Assembly (NCBI GenBank): GCA_026391835.1
Contig: JAPLDF010000041.1
Location: forward strand, 186,001-250,000
Length of the DNA stretch: 64,000 nt
DNA from: Bacteroidota bacterium
GTDB taxonomy: Bacteria; Bacteroidota; Bacteroidia; Bacteroidales; FEN-979
Direction of reading: 5' to 3'
In this document: one piece after another, positions 1-7,774 of the stretch
How positions within the stretch are numbered: the first letter of the stretch is position 1
How the letters are laid out: each line of letters starts with the position of its first letter
The notes under the pieces: model-generated
Told to the model about the DNA's origin: nothing
Databases searched by the model: none
Seen by the model: only the letters and a program-made list of their open reading frames with translations
Made by a program: the position numbers and the translations under genes

Positions 1-1
1 T

Positions 2-367
2 CATTGGATCGCCTTTGCAATTCTTGCAACAATTGGGATAAAGATGGTGTGGCAATCATTTTTGAATGATGAGAATAAGAAGGTTGTCGATATCCGGAAG
101 ATTTCAGTATTGCTCACACTTTCGGTTGCAACCAGCATCGACGCCCTGATAACCGGCGTCGGGTTTGGATTCATCGGGGCAAATATCTTTGAAGCTGTTA
201 TTATCATATCGGTTATCACCTTTGCCGTTTCGGTTACCGGGGCAAAACTTGGTGAAAAAACCACATTCATTCCCGCCAGGTGGGCAGAATTTGCCGGTGG
301 CATCGTACTGATCGCCATCGGTGTAAACGTAGTTCTGGAGCATATGGCAATCCGCTTAATGTTGTAA
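2..367 (+). CDS. mntP: Manganese efflux pump MntP family protein, C-terminal part (start outside window)
   Basis: The reading frame is open from base 2, so the gene begins upstream of the window; about 121 residues are visible. They contain hydrophobic helices, including a first one starting HWIAFAILATIG and the second-repeat motif SIDALITGVGF with the conserved Asp, which fit the DUF204/MntP family of inner-membrane Mn2+ exporters built from two three-helix repeats. A charged loop (NDENKKVVDIRK) separates the halves, as in the family. The protein ends close to the last helix. The call rests on this motif pattern; a related LysE-like cation exporter is the alternative. The downstream queD promoter overlaps the end of the gene. 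Confidence 0.8.
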   Translation, partial: HWIAFAILATIGIKMVWQSFLNDENKKVVDIRKISVLLTLSVATSIDALITGVGFGFIGANIFEAVIIISVITFAVSVTGAKLGEKTTFIPARWAEFAGGIVLIAIGVNVVLEHMAIRLML

Positions 368-394
368 CGAGCTTGATGGATTTTCATATCTTTG
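362..394 (+). promoter_or_regulatory. Candidate Bacteroidetes-type promoter for queD
   Basis: A -7 box TATCTTTG (387-394) matches TAnnTTTG, and a TTG at 362-364 lies 22 bp upstream as a possible -33 element. The queD start codon is 16 bp after the -7 box, so the leader would be very short. Inferred from sequence only. Confidence 0.45.
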
Positions 395-410
395 CAGCAT
401 AGTTAATTCC

Positions 411-857
411 ATGAACCAGATCAGGGTCACCAAAGAATTCAGGTTTGAAGCAGCCCATGCATTGATGGGTTACGATGGTCCGTGCAAAAATGTACACGGA
501 CATTCCTATGAGCTGACGGTCACAGTAATCGGCACCCCGGTCACTGACCGCTCCTCTGTAAAACTCGGGATGGTTATGGACTTCGGTGATCTTAAGAAAA
601 TCATTAAAAAGCAGATCGTAGATCCCTTTGACCATGCGCTGCTGTTGAATTCTGATGTTCCGCAAAAGGAGCTGCAAACATTCGGGGAACCCTTTACAAA
701 CATCGTCCTTTTACCCTACCAGCCTACCAGTGAAAATTTCCTGCTTGACTTTGCAAAACGAATTGGCGAACTTTTGCCATCCGGCACCAGGCTTCACAGC
801 ATGCGGCTGAGGGAAACCGCAAATTCCTATGCCGAATGGTTCGCCGAGGATAATTAA
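411..857 (+). CDS. queD: 6-carboxy-5,6,7,8-tetrahydropterin synthase (QueD/PTPS family)
   Basis: A 148-aa cytosolic enzyme of the 6-pyruvoyl-tetrahydropterin synthase fold. QueD converts 7,8-dihydroneopterin triphosphate to 6-carboxytetrahydropterin in queuosine and deazapurine synthesis. The zinc ligands of the family are visible as His16 (FEAAHAL), His29 and His31 (HGH), with the catalytic Cys25 four residues before the HGH motif. The C-terminal part carries PTSENFLLDFA and LRETANSYAEW, the conserved Glu-containing substrate region. It is slightly longer than the shortest QueD proteins. No other queuosine genes are in the window, so a PTPS-like paralogue cannot be excluded. Confidence 0.9.
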   Translation: MNQIRVTKEFRFEAAHALMGYDGPCKNVHGHSYELTVTVIGTPVTDRSSVKLGMVMDFGDLKKIIKKQIVDPFDHALLLNSDVPQKELQTFGEPFTNIVLLPYQPTSENFLLDFAKRIGELLPSGTRLHSMRLRETANSYAEWFAEDN

Positions 858-868
858 CTTTTATTTCG

Positions 869-1447
869 CTATTTTATTTTTGGTATCAGATGAACTTCCA
901 GGCTTATATCCTGGTTGCTGATTATGATCAGTTTGCAGGAGTCTGCATCTTCACACTGTTCATACCAGGCAGGTAAAAAATTCTTTGCCGGTTCTGAATT
1001 TCTGTCGGGAGCGATTCGCAGCATGTACTTCCCGGGCCTGATCTTTGCAAACCGAAAATGCCCGTAATTGTCTATGATTGCGGAACGATAATGTGTTGCA
1101 GAATCCCATGGGATGGTGTTATCGGCGACCTCGAACAACTCGGCCGATCCGTTGTGCAGGCGAACGTTTCCCGAATAGGCGTGGCCGCGAATTGTATGAC
1201 GATCTCTCAAAGCCAGGTAAGCCACTGACACGAAGAAGCCGAGCGCAGCCCCGCCAAGCGCAATAGAATAGACAACCGACTTCCCGGTTAAATGAAAAAA
1301 GGCTGCAGTGCGGATCCAGATATTGCCAGGCTGAAGGGGTGGGTGCAACTCCTTTTGCAGGTTTTCCCATACACCCGACGGCGGTTCTTCCTCAAAGTTT
1401 GAGAATGATTGCCTGAACTTATGTTCTATGGGATCATTTTCTTTCAT
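869..1447 (-). CDS. Single-pass membrane partner of an ECF sigma factor (anti-sigma-like) with a periplasmic module
   Basis: A 192-aa protein with a short cytosolic head containing EEEPPSGVWENLQKEL (residues 19-34), one membrane helix (about 58-80) and a periplasmic domain (84-190). The P-x-(S/P)-G-(V/L)-W motif recurs in the product at 3819-5240, which also directly follows an ECF sigma gene. The start codon overlaps the end of the sigma gene by 14 bp, so the two are translationally coupled. In Bacteroidetes such sigma-adjacent membrane proteins are thought to act as anti-sigma factors; here that is inference. The periplasmic domain aligns by eye with residues 285-393 of the secreted PKD protein encoded in the same operon (2050-3822). 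There is no classical zinc anti-sigma motif. Confidence 0.65.
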   Translation of the reverse strand: MKENDPIEHKFRQSFSNFEEEPPSGVWENLQKELHPPLQPGNIWIRTAAFFHLTGKSVVYSIALGGAALGFFVSVAYLALRDRHTIRGHAYSGNVRLHNGSAELFEVADNTIPWDSATHYRSAIIDNYGHFRFAKIRPGKYMLRIAPDRNSEPAKNFLPAWYEQCEDADSCKLIIISNQDISLEVHLIPKIK

Positions 1448-2039
1448 GGAGCATTATTAAGCAACGTTCCTTTTCCATTTCCTGCAGCCTTTGTTTGATA
1501 AGAATTTTTGCCCGGTGCAGTTGTGATTTTGAATTCCCTGTTGAGATGCCTAGCATTCCTGCAATCTCTTTATGTTCATAATTTTCGATGACATGCATGT
1601 TGAAAATAACACGACACCCCCCGGGAAGACCCTGGATAATTGACAACAGGTCCTTGGTCGAAAGTGCCGATAAGGCATCCTCCTTTAATCCTTTATCCTC
1701 TCCTGAGTCGGTATATTCAACAGCCCATCTGAATTTCAGGTTTTTCCGGTAATAATTTACAGCTGTTGTCACGAATATGCGTTGGACCCATCCTTCAAAA
1801 CTACCCTCAAACCTGAACTGATTCAAATGGCGGAAGAGTAACATAAATCCATTCTGAAGTATGTCCTTTGCCTCCGTTTCATTACCTCCGTAACGAAGGC
1901 AAATTCCGTACATTTTAGGTACAATGCGATGGTACAATTGATATTCCGCAGCAACTTCACCGTTGAGGCACCGGGAGATCAGATCATCGTAGTTGTCAGA
2001 CAATGGCTGGCAGATTTTTGAATCAGTAAAGTTAAGCAA
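1434..2039 (-). CDS. ECF-type RNA polymerase sigma factor (second in operon)
   Basis: A 201-aa sigma-70 family protein. Region 2 shows YGGNETEAKDILQNGFMLLF followed by GSFEGWVQRIFVTTAVNYYRK, and region 4 shows LPGGCRVIFNMHVIENYEHKEIAGMLGIS with the helix-turn-helix and the SKSQLHRAK recognition helix. It is a clear paralogue of the sigma factor at 5227-5799. It lies 10 bp after the PKD/T9SS gene and overlaps its membrane partner by 14 bp. Compared with its paralogue it has a longer N-terminus, so an internal start is possible. Its target promoters are not evident from the window. Confidence 0.9.
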   Translation of the reverse strand: MLNFTDSKICQPLSDNYDDLISRCLNGEVAAEYQLYHRIVPKMYGICLRYGGNETEAKDILQNGFMLLFRHLNQFRFEGSFEGWVQRIFVTTAVNYYRKNLKFRWAVEYTDSGEDKGLKEDALSALSTKDLLSIIQGLPGGCRVIFNMHVIENYEHKEIAGMLGISTGNSKSQLHRAKILIKQRLQEMEKERCLIMLHERK

Positions 2040-2049
2040 AAAATGTTGC

Positions 2050-3822
2050 TTAATATTTAAGGAGTTTTTTTACTGTAACCGGTGAGCCATCCATGGTGCT
2101 GATCAGCAATAAATATAGTCCTGCCCTGATTGACCTCACGGGAATGGTTATTAGATTGGACCCAGCACAGCAGGAACTTGACCCTGACCATGCTGTCTGG
2201 CCTGTCAAAGTCCTGACTTCAAACCTGATAGATGTTGCCTTTGCCAGCTCAACTGGAAGGTTTACGGTATTGGTTGCCGGGTTGGGGAACAATTCACCTG
2301 TAACAAACGGAGCAGGGGACATCTCCTGGAAACCGGTAACATCATGGTTGAAAACCTCAAGCCTGAGGCTGTCGGCGACAGGTATTGCAGGGTCGAGCCA
2401 GATTGCGGTCAGCCGTGAATATTTTCCCGGGTATTCAACATAAACATGATAGGCACCAAAAGGGATGCCTGCAAATACAAACTGACCTGATTTGTCTGAA
2501 GTTGCAAACAGAACAGGGTTCAGCTGGGCATTGTATAAAATGACTTCGGCAAAAGGAAGCACCTCAAAAAGACTTTTTGAATTTGCTTTCACTACGTCAC
2601 CCCTGATCACCCCCTGCCCTGTAAGCGAATCATTTGCACGCGTGAGATGGATATCAGACACATATGCATCTCCCTGCGTAAGATCAAGTATTTCAGTCTC
2701 TTTCCACAAAAGTCCCTGCCGGTAATATGCCGGGAAATATTTTGAATAATGCATTGAACCAGGCGTCAGTGAAGCCCTTATGATGTAGGAGCCATTGAGC
2801 GTCCCTGGAAATGTAAAATACCCCAGTTGCGTAAACCTGCAGGTATCATATGGAATCAGTCTGGATTTATCAATCCTGAAAAGATATGCAACTCCCGTAT
2901 CGCCGGTGGAGACAGGGTTGTTAATGGGAAAGTCGCCAACAAACAAATGGCCCCCGATATCAAAATATCTTGATGTGGAAATGGTCTGGCAGACGGAATC
3001 GGCACATTCAATACTGCCATGTTCTTCTCTTTTAATGACCAGGCACACTTCGTGCTGGCCTGATGATTGAAAATGATGCTTAGCGTCGCGCGTGCTTGAG
3101 GATGATCCATCGTCAAATTTCCAGAGGTACCTGTTTGGCCCGCCAGTGGAATTATTTGTAAAACTGAAAGTATTGGGCACAGGGTTCAGTGAGTCGAGTT
3201 CACTGGTAAACAATGCATGGCAGGGTGCAGGCTGGATGAGTTCGACGGAATCACACTTGATATCGTTGCAAACTGATAACGAATCGATGTTGTAGGCCGT
3301 TAAGCAAACTCTGAATTTTCCATAGGCCGGAAAGAGATGACTGGGGTTGCGGTCATCCGAGGAATTCCCGTCTCCAAAATCCCAGTGCCAGCGGTTGATG
3401 TTCCCGGTTGACTCGTCGAAAAACTGGATTCTTAACCGGTCAAGCGGGTCGCTGGTGTAATGATAGTCGGCCACGCATGTTCCAGGCTCATGGATCGTAA
3501 GCGAAATGCACATAAAATCATGACAGATATTTCCGGAATCGGAGTTGGAAACAGTAAGGCATACAAAATAGGTTCCCGCTGTGGCATAGGTATGCACCGG
3601 GTTTTGAACGGTAGTGGATGAACCATCCCCAAAACTCCACTGCCAGAGTGTGATTTGCCCGGTCGACTGGTCCTGGAAATGAATAACCATGGGTTGTAAC
3701 GGCTCAGGATTGGCAGAAAACCCGGCATGGCATGATGTCGTATTGTCTGTGTTCATTGACGCCTGGCCGGGGCTGTGACAGATCGTTGCAAGCAGGAAAA
3801 GTATCAGAAGAAAGGGTCTCAT
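2050..3822 (-). CDS. Secreted protein with three PKD domains and a T9SS C-terminal sorting domain
   Basis: A 590-aa exported protein. Residues 1-21 are a signal peptide. Three PKD beta-sandwich domains follow at about 30-110, 116-195 and 200-282, the first two with W(S/D)FGDG and a paired HxYxxxGxYxVCLT-like strand, the third a more divergent WKFDDG. Residues 285-393 and about 400-470 are two carboxypeptidase-regulatory or CNA-B-like modules. The last 80 residues (from FPNPATNTV at about 512 to KKLLKY) are a type A T9SS sorting domain, so the product should cross the outer membrane and be surface-attached or released. It overlaps the upstream beta-barrel gene by 4 bp and is bracketed by two sigma/membrane-partner pairs. 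PKD domains usually act in adhesion or polysaccharide binding; no catalytic domain is visible. Confidence 0.85.
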   Translation of the reverse strand: MRPFLLILFLLATICHSPGQASMNTDNTTSCHAGFSANPEPLQPMVIHFQDQSTGQITLWQWSFGDGSSTTVQNPVHTYATAGTYFVCLTVSNSDSGNICHDFMCISLTIHEPGTCVADYHYTSDPLDRLRIQFFDESTGNINRWHWDFGDGNSSDDRNPSHLFPAYGKFRVCLTAYNIDSLSVCNDIKCDSVELIQPAPCHALFTSELDSLNPVPNTFSFTNNSTGGPNRYLWKFDDGSSSSTRDAKHHFQSSGQHEVCLVIKREEHGSIECADSVCQTISTSRYFDIGGHLFVGDFPINNPVSTGDTGVAYLFRIDKSRLIPYDTCRFTQLGYFTFPGTLNGSYIIRASLTPGSMHYSKYFPAYYRQGLLWKETEILDLTQGDAYVSDIHLTRANDSLTGQGVIRGDVVKANSKSLFEVLPFAEVILYNAQLNPVLFATSDKSGQFVFAGIPFGAYHVYVEYPGKYSRLTAIWLDPAIPVADSLRLEVFNHDVTGFQEMSPAPFVTGELFPNPATNTVNLPVELAKATSIRFEVRTLTGQTAWSGSSSCCAGSNLITIPVRSIRAGLYLLLISTMDGSPVTVKKLLKY

Positions 3823-5240
3823 GGGCTTGTCTTTTTATTTCCAAAGTTGAACTGAATTCCCACGCCAAGGCCAATTGTCCATGGTGGTCTGAATGTGACA
3901 TTTTCCTGGGTAACCATTGGTTTAAGATAATATTTGAATGAAGGCTCCATGTAAAAACTGAGTTTTTTATTCAACCTCATTTCAAAGTAAATGTTTGCTA
4001 GGATCTGCCAGTTGGTCTGAATCCGTGAAGGAGTATTGTTATCCACGCTGATAATCCTGGCGTTCCGATAATCAACTGCCGGTTCCTCCTTGTGGGAGCC
4101 GAGGAGGACGGAAACTGCCGGACCGGCCTGAAACGTCAGGCTGATCCTGTTGGATTCAAAAAACCGGTAACCAAGCAGCAGCGGAACCTGTAAATATGTA
4201 TACCGGTTCCTCACACTGGCGCCGGCAAGATGCTGCAGGCTGTCATAAACACCGATGACCTGGGTGTTGTAAATTATTTCATTGTTCGATCCTACCGTAT
4301 ACGATGTGACACCATTAAAATATCCAATGCTGTCCCTGCTTTTATATTCCACGCCGTACTTACCCTCATCGTAAACATATCCAAGGTCTATTCCCGATGC
4401 AATTGAAAAACGGGAAATATGGTATGTGATTCCTCCATTCAGCCAGTAGTTTGTCCTCGTATATTCATCTGACCCGCCATAGAAGGCAATTTCGGGAGTG
4501 ATGCCAAGGTTGGCTGAGAAAAACTGAACTGCGGCGGGTCCTGTTTTTCTGACTTTTAAAATACCTGTCGGGGTGTGAATGGTTATAATGGTATCAGGCA
4601 TGGGGGATATGGAGAGCAGCATTGCCTTGCATGGCTTGACCGGTGTTATTCCCGAATAAGTGGTCAACCCGTTGTCGCCGGTGCTTGACAGCTTATTTTC
4701 ACCGGCAACTTCGGAAACGAAAGCAGATTCAGCTTCAACAGTCAAAATGCCTGTCGATTTTTTTTGCCTGCCCGAAACCGAAGCCAAAGCAATTTGTTCA
4801 GCTTCAATGGCGGACTTTGTTGGTTTTTCAGAGGCGGGCACCTGAGCAGGCCGGGTTCCTGTTATTGCATTCTCATTGTGCACTGGTTTTGAACTTGCTG
4901 GTATAAGGACAGAAGAGGTTGCAGCAGGATGCCCGGCTGAAAGACCAGCAGGAATATTAACTACCGGATTTGTTGTAACGTTATCAGTTGCAGCACCGGG
5001 GAATCCTATATAAAGGGTGGTCGCTACAATCAAGAGGGCAGTTGTTCCGGCAATCCAGAATTTCGGGGAAAGATTGGTAAAGTTGAAGTGGATGATCTCT
5101 TTCCACAACAACTTTCGGCTGATGCCTTTCCAGAGGCCGGGCCTGGGCTCAACGCGATAACCTGCCATGGTCTTTCGCATCAGCTGGTCTAACCCGCCCT
5201 CATCATTGGCCTTAAAATCTATTTTTTCACTCATTGACAA
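3819..5240 (-). CDS. ECF-sigma partner: cytosolic head, membrane helix, periplasmic linker and outer-membrane beta-barrel domain
   Basis: A 473-aa protein. The cytosolic head (1-58) contains EPRPGLWKGISRKLLWKE, similar to the motif in the other sigma partner of this operon. One membrane helix follows (about 63-80), then an Ala/Thr/Pro-rich linker (about 85-200), then a PorT-like eight-to-ten-strand beta-barrel (about 225-473) with alternating strands such as FSIASGIDLGYVYD and a terminal strand ending in WTIGLGVGIQFNFG. There is no cleavable signal peptide. The start overlaps the sigma gene at 5227-5799 by 14 bp and the end overlaps the PKD gene by 4 bp. If both predictions hold, one chain would link the inner and outer membranes and could pass a surface signal to the sigma factor; that role is inferred. 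Confidence 0.7.
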   Translation of the reverse strand: MSMSEKIDFKANDEGGLDQLMRKTMAGYRVEPRPGLWKGISRKLLWKEIIHFNFTNLSPKFWIAGTTALLIVATTLYIGFPGAATDNVTTNPVVNIPAGLSAGHPAATSSVLIPASSKPVHNENAITGTRPAQVPASEKPTKSAIEAEQIALASVSGRQKKSTGILTVEAESAFVSEVAGENKLSSTGDNGLTTYSGITPVKPCKAMLLSISPMPDTIITIHTPTGILKVRKTGPAAVQFFSANLGITPEIAFYGGSDEYTRTNYWLNGGITYHISRFSIASGIDLGYVYDEGKYGVEYKSRDSIGYFNGVTSYTVGSNNEIIYNTQVIGVYDSLQHLAGASVRNRYTYLQVPLLLGYRFFESNRISLTFQAGPAVSVLLGSHKEEPAVDYRNARIISVDNNTPSRIQTNWQILANIYFEMRLNKKLSFYMEPSFKYYLKPMVTQENVTFRPPWTIGLGVGIQFNFGNKKTSP

Positions 5241-5799
5241 ATATTGTATTTTTCACGAGATTTAATTCTATCAGTTTTTTACGCAGCATCCTCCTCGCTT
5301 TCAAAAGCTGGGTTTTGGAAGTGTTTTCTGAGATGCTTAGTTCCCGGGAGATTTCTTTATGGCTATATTCTTCAAATACGTACATGTTAAAGACCATGCG
5401 GTATCCGGGAGGAAGCATTTGGATAAGCGCTGTCAGCTTTTCAGCCGATACCGGAGCATGCAAGGCCGGAAGATCCTCCTTTTCCATAATCTCAGTTTCG
5501 TTGATGCTGTCGATATCCTCCAGGAATGGCAACTTCCTGTTTTTCCGATAATAATTGAGGGCATGATTGATCATGATGCGCTTCATCCACCCTTCGAACG
5601 ATCCCTCCTTCCTGTAAGAGCTTATGCTCTGGAATATTTTAAGAAACGCTTCCTGAAGAATGTCTTCCGCTTCATCACGATTTTGGGCATATCGCAGGCA
5701 TATCGCCAACATTACCGCAACATATTTACGGTAAAGGGCGCTCTGGGCACTGCGTTTACCAGCAACACAACCCTCGATTATGGAATCGTCAATGAGCAT
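5227..5799 (-). CDS. ECF-type RNA polymerase sigma factor (first gene of operon)
   Basis: A 190-aa ECF sigma factor. Region 2 has CLRYAQNRDEAEDILQEAFLKIFQ and GSFEGWMKRIMINHALNYYRKN; region 4 has LPPGYRMVFNMYVFEEYSHKEISREL and SENTSKTQLLKARRML. It is the first gene of the five-gene minus-strand operon ending at 869 and is coupled to its beta-barrel partner by a 14-bp overlap, the same overlap length as in the second sigma/partner pair. The repeated architecture suggests duplication of a sigma/partner unit. The 89 bp upstream, up to the end of the TetR gene, should hold the promoter, but I find no convincing TAnnTTTG box there. Confidence 0.92.
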   Translation of the reverse strand: MLIDDSIIEGCVAGKRSAQSALYRKYVAVMLAICLRYAQNRDEAEDILQEAFLKIFQSISSYRKEGSFEGWMKRIMINHALNYYRKNRKLPFLEDIDSINETEIMEKEDLPALHAPVSAEKLTALIQMLPPGYRMVFNMYVFEEYSHKEISRELSISENTSKTQLLKARRMLRKKLIELNLVKNTIFVNE

Positions 5800-5888
5800 C
5801 CAACTTTAACTATTAATCAGACGTAAATCAGGAAATTAAGTTGCCTGTGAGGTGTAAAAATACGAAAAAAGACAAACTGTGAACCTTA

Positions 5889-6512
5889 TCAAATCAAGGT
5901 CGCCTTGAATTTGTCGAAGTTGTTCTCAAAAAATGTCCGGCCTTCATGACTGAGGATTCCATGTAGGTGATAGACAAAAATTTCATGGAACATTTTGAGC
6001 GAGGTGAGTTCTTCCTGGGTAAACATATCGTTGTCAAGCAGATTTTCATTTCTGAAAACATGAACTTTCGCAATAATTTTAGAATTGAGTTCCTTTCGGT
6101 AGAGCCCCTCTTTTTTCCCCTGGTTTAAATTGTTGTATACCGAATCAAACATACGCTTCCGCCTGATCTCCCGGATTTTCAGGAACAGGTTAGGGTAATA
6201 TTTCCTGATGTCATACTCCATGGAAGGGTTGAATTCCCGCAACATTGCATTGATCATCTTATATACTTCGAACAGTTCCTCAATTGCGTTAAACTTTTTA
6301 TTTTCAATGGCACTCAGGAAACCGCAGCGGTGATCATGTTCATAAAGAAGCACTTGCCTTACAAGATCTTCCTTGTCACTGAAAAATTCGTAAATCGTCT
6401 TTTTGGAAACACCAAGGTGGCTTGCAACATCATCCATGGTCACACTCTTGATCCCATATCGCCGGTAAAGCCTTCCAACCTGCTCAAGAATGAAAATTGC
6501 TTTTGGATTCAT
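5889..6512 (-). CDS. TetR/AcrR-family transcriptional regulator, divergent from the RND efflux operon
   Basis: A 207-aa regulator. The N-terminal helix-turn-helix is clear: VTMDDVASHLGVSKKTIYEFFSDKEDLV (about residues 24-51). The ligand domain carries the block FNPSMEYDIRKYYP, shared almost residue for residue with the second TetR of this locus (12554-13180, VSPSMTFDLKKYYP), so the two are paralogues. It is transcribed divergently from the adaptor/pump operon across a 131-bp gap, the standard arrangement for a local repressor. The inducer is unknown. Confidence 0.9.
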   Translation of the reverse strand: MNPKAIFILEQVGRLYRRYGIKSVTMDDVASHLGVSKKTIYEFFSDKEDLVRQVLLYEHDHRCGFLSAIENKKFNAIEELFEVYKMINAMLREFNPSMEYDIRKYYPNLFLKIREIRRKRMFDSVYNNLNQGKKEGLYRKELNSKIIAKVHVFRNENLLDNDMFTQEELTSLKMFHEIFVYHLHGILSHEGRTFFENNFDKFKATLI

Positions 6513-6565
6513 GCTGCAAAAATACGGAAAAGGAACGTGGAAACGATTTTCGATTTAAAAGTTTT

Positions 6566-6620
6566 TTGCATCGCTAAAATTCCTATATTTGCCCTCAGAA
6601 TTCCTGCTTAAACGATGCAA
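6566..6620. promoter_or_regulatory. Candidate promoter and flanking inverted repeat of the RND operon
   Basis: A perfect -7 box TATATTTG lies at 6584-6591, about 52 bp before the adaptor start; a TTTG at 6565-6568 is rather close for a -33 box. The box is flanked by an 8-bp inverted repeat, TTGCATCG (6566-6573) and CGATGCAA (6613-6620). Such a pair could be a split operator for the neighbouring TetR protein, but this is only inferred. Confidence 0.35.
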
Positions 6621-6643
6621 TCCTTATCTATACGATTCCAACT

Positions 6644-7762
6644 ATGAAACAGATATTTCTTGTTACCGGTATTTTATTAATTCTTGCCGGTTGCGGCAGC
6701 AAGGAGGGTGATAAAACAGCCAGGCTGGCCGAACTAAAAAAAGAACACGATAAGCTTACAGAAGAGATAATGAAACTGGAAAAAGAGATCGCACCCGCCA
6801 ATTCAGTTTCATCCACGCTTGTCAGTGTCGAACTTGTCACAAAAAAACCTTTTGAACATTATGTTGAGGTTCAGGGGAGAATCGACGGCAATGAAAACAT
6901 TTCGGTAAACCCCCGTAACCAGGGTGGCATGGTGACCAGGATCCTTGTTCATGAAGGTGAGACAGTAACCAAAGGCCAGGTGCTTGCTGAACTTGATGCC
7001 GAAGTGTTGAAACAGCAGCTCTCCGACCTGAAAAACAAACTTGCTTTCGTCACCGATATTTATGCCCGTCAGAAAACGCTTTGGGATCAAAAAATCGGAT
7101 CAGAGGTGCAATACCTGAAGGCTAAAAACGACATGGAGTCGGTACAGAATGGAATTTCCACGCTCGATGAACAGATTAAAATGTCGGTGATCATGTCTCC
7201 CATCAACGGCACGGTTGAGGATATTCCGATCAAAGTAGGGCAACTGGCTTCTCCAGCCTCTCCTATTCCGGCCTTCCGCATTGTCAATTTTTCAAAAGCC
7301 AAAGCCTTGGCCGATGTTGGCGAAGCCTATTCAGCACAGGTTAAAACCGGCGACCAGGTAAAAATATTCCTCCCCGACCTCAACCGGGAATTTGTTCAGC
7401 AAATCACTTTCGCCAGCAAATTTATCAATCCGACGAACCGTACATTCCTTGTGGAAGCCGCTTTGCCCGGCTCGGATGTTGTATTTCGTGCCAACATGAT
7501 CGCTGTCCTCCGCATCAAGGATTATTCAAACCCATCTGCCCTCGCGATTCCTCAGAATTACATTCAGAATTCCCGTGATGACGGCCAGTTCGTCTTTGTG
7601 GCGGTTGAAGAAAACGGAAAAAAAATTGCCCGAAAAAGAACCATTACTTCTGCCATTTCCTATAATGGCCTCACAGAAATAGTCACCGGGCTGGCTGAAG
7701 GTGATAAAATCATTACCGCAGGGTACAAAGATCTTTACAATGGCCAGCCCATCGATTTCTAA
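6644..7762 (+). CDS. RND efflux periplasmic adaptor subunit (membrane fusion lipoprotein)
   Basis: A 372-aa HlyD/AcrA-family adaptor. The N-terminus is a lipoprotein signal (LLILAGCGS, acylated Cys16), followed by a short coiled coil (about 25-48) before the first beta domain. The barrel-sandwich lipoyl halves are visible as VTRILVHEGETVTKGQVLAELD and SPINGTVEDIPIKVGQLASP, joined by the alpha-hairpin LKNKLAFVTDIYARQKTLWDQ. The beta-barrel and membrane-proximal domains follow (ending GLAEGDKIITAGYKDLYNGQPIDF). It bridges the pump encoded 12 bp downstream and an outer-membrane TolC protein, probably the one at 11181-12548. First gene of a two-gene operon. Confidence 0.93.
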   Translation: MKQIFLVTGILLILAGCGSKEGDKTARLAELKKEHDKLTEEIMKLEKEIAPANSVSSTLVSVELVTKKPFEHYVEVQGRIDGNENISVNPRNQGGMVTRILVHEGETVTKGQVLAELDAEVLKQQLSDLKNKLAFVTDIYARQKTLWDQKIGSEVQYLKAKNDMESVQNGISTLDEQIKMSVIMSPINGTVEDIPIKVGQLASPASPIPAFRIVNFSKAKALADVGEAYSAQVKTGDQVKIFLPDLNREFVQQITFASKFINPTNRTFLVEAALPGSDVVFRANMIAVLRIKDYSNPSALAIPQNYIQNSRDDGQFVFVAVEENGKKIARKRTITSAISYNGLTEIVTGLAEGDKIITAGYKDLYNGQPIDF

Positions 7763-7774
7763 TCAGAACAGGAA

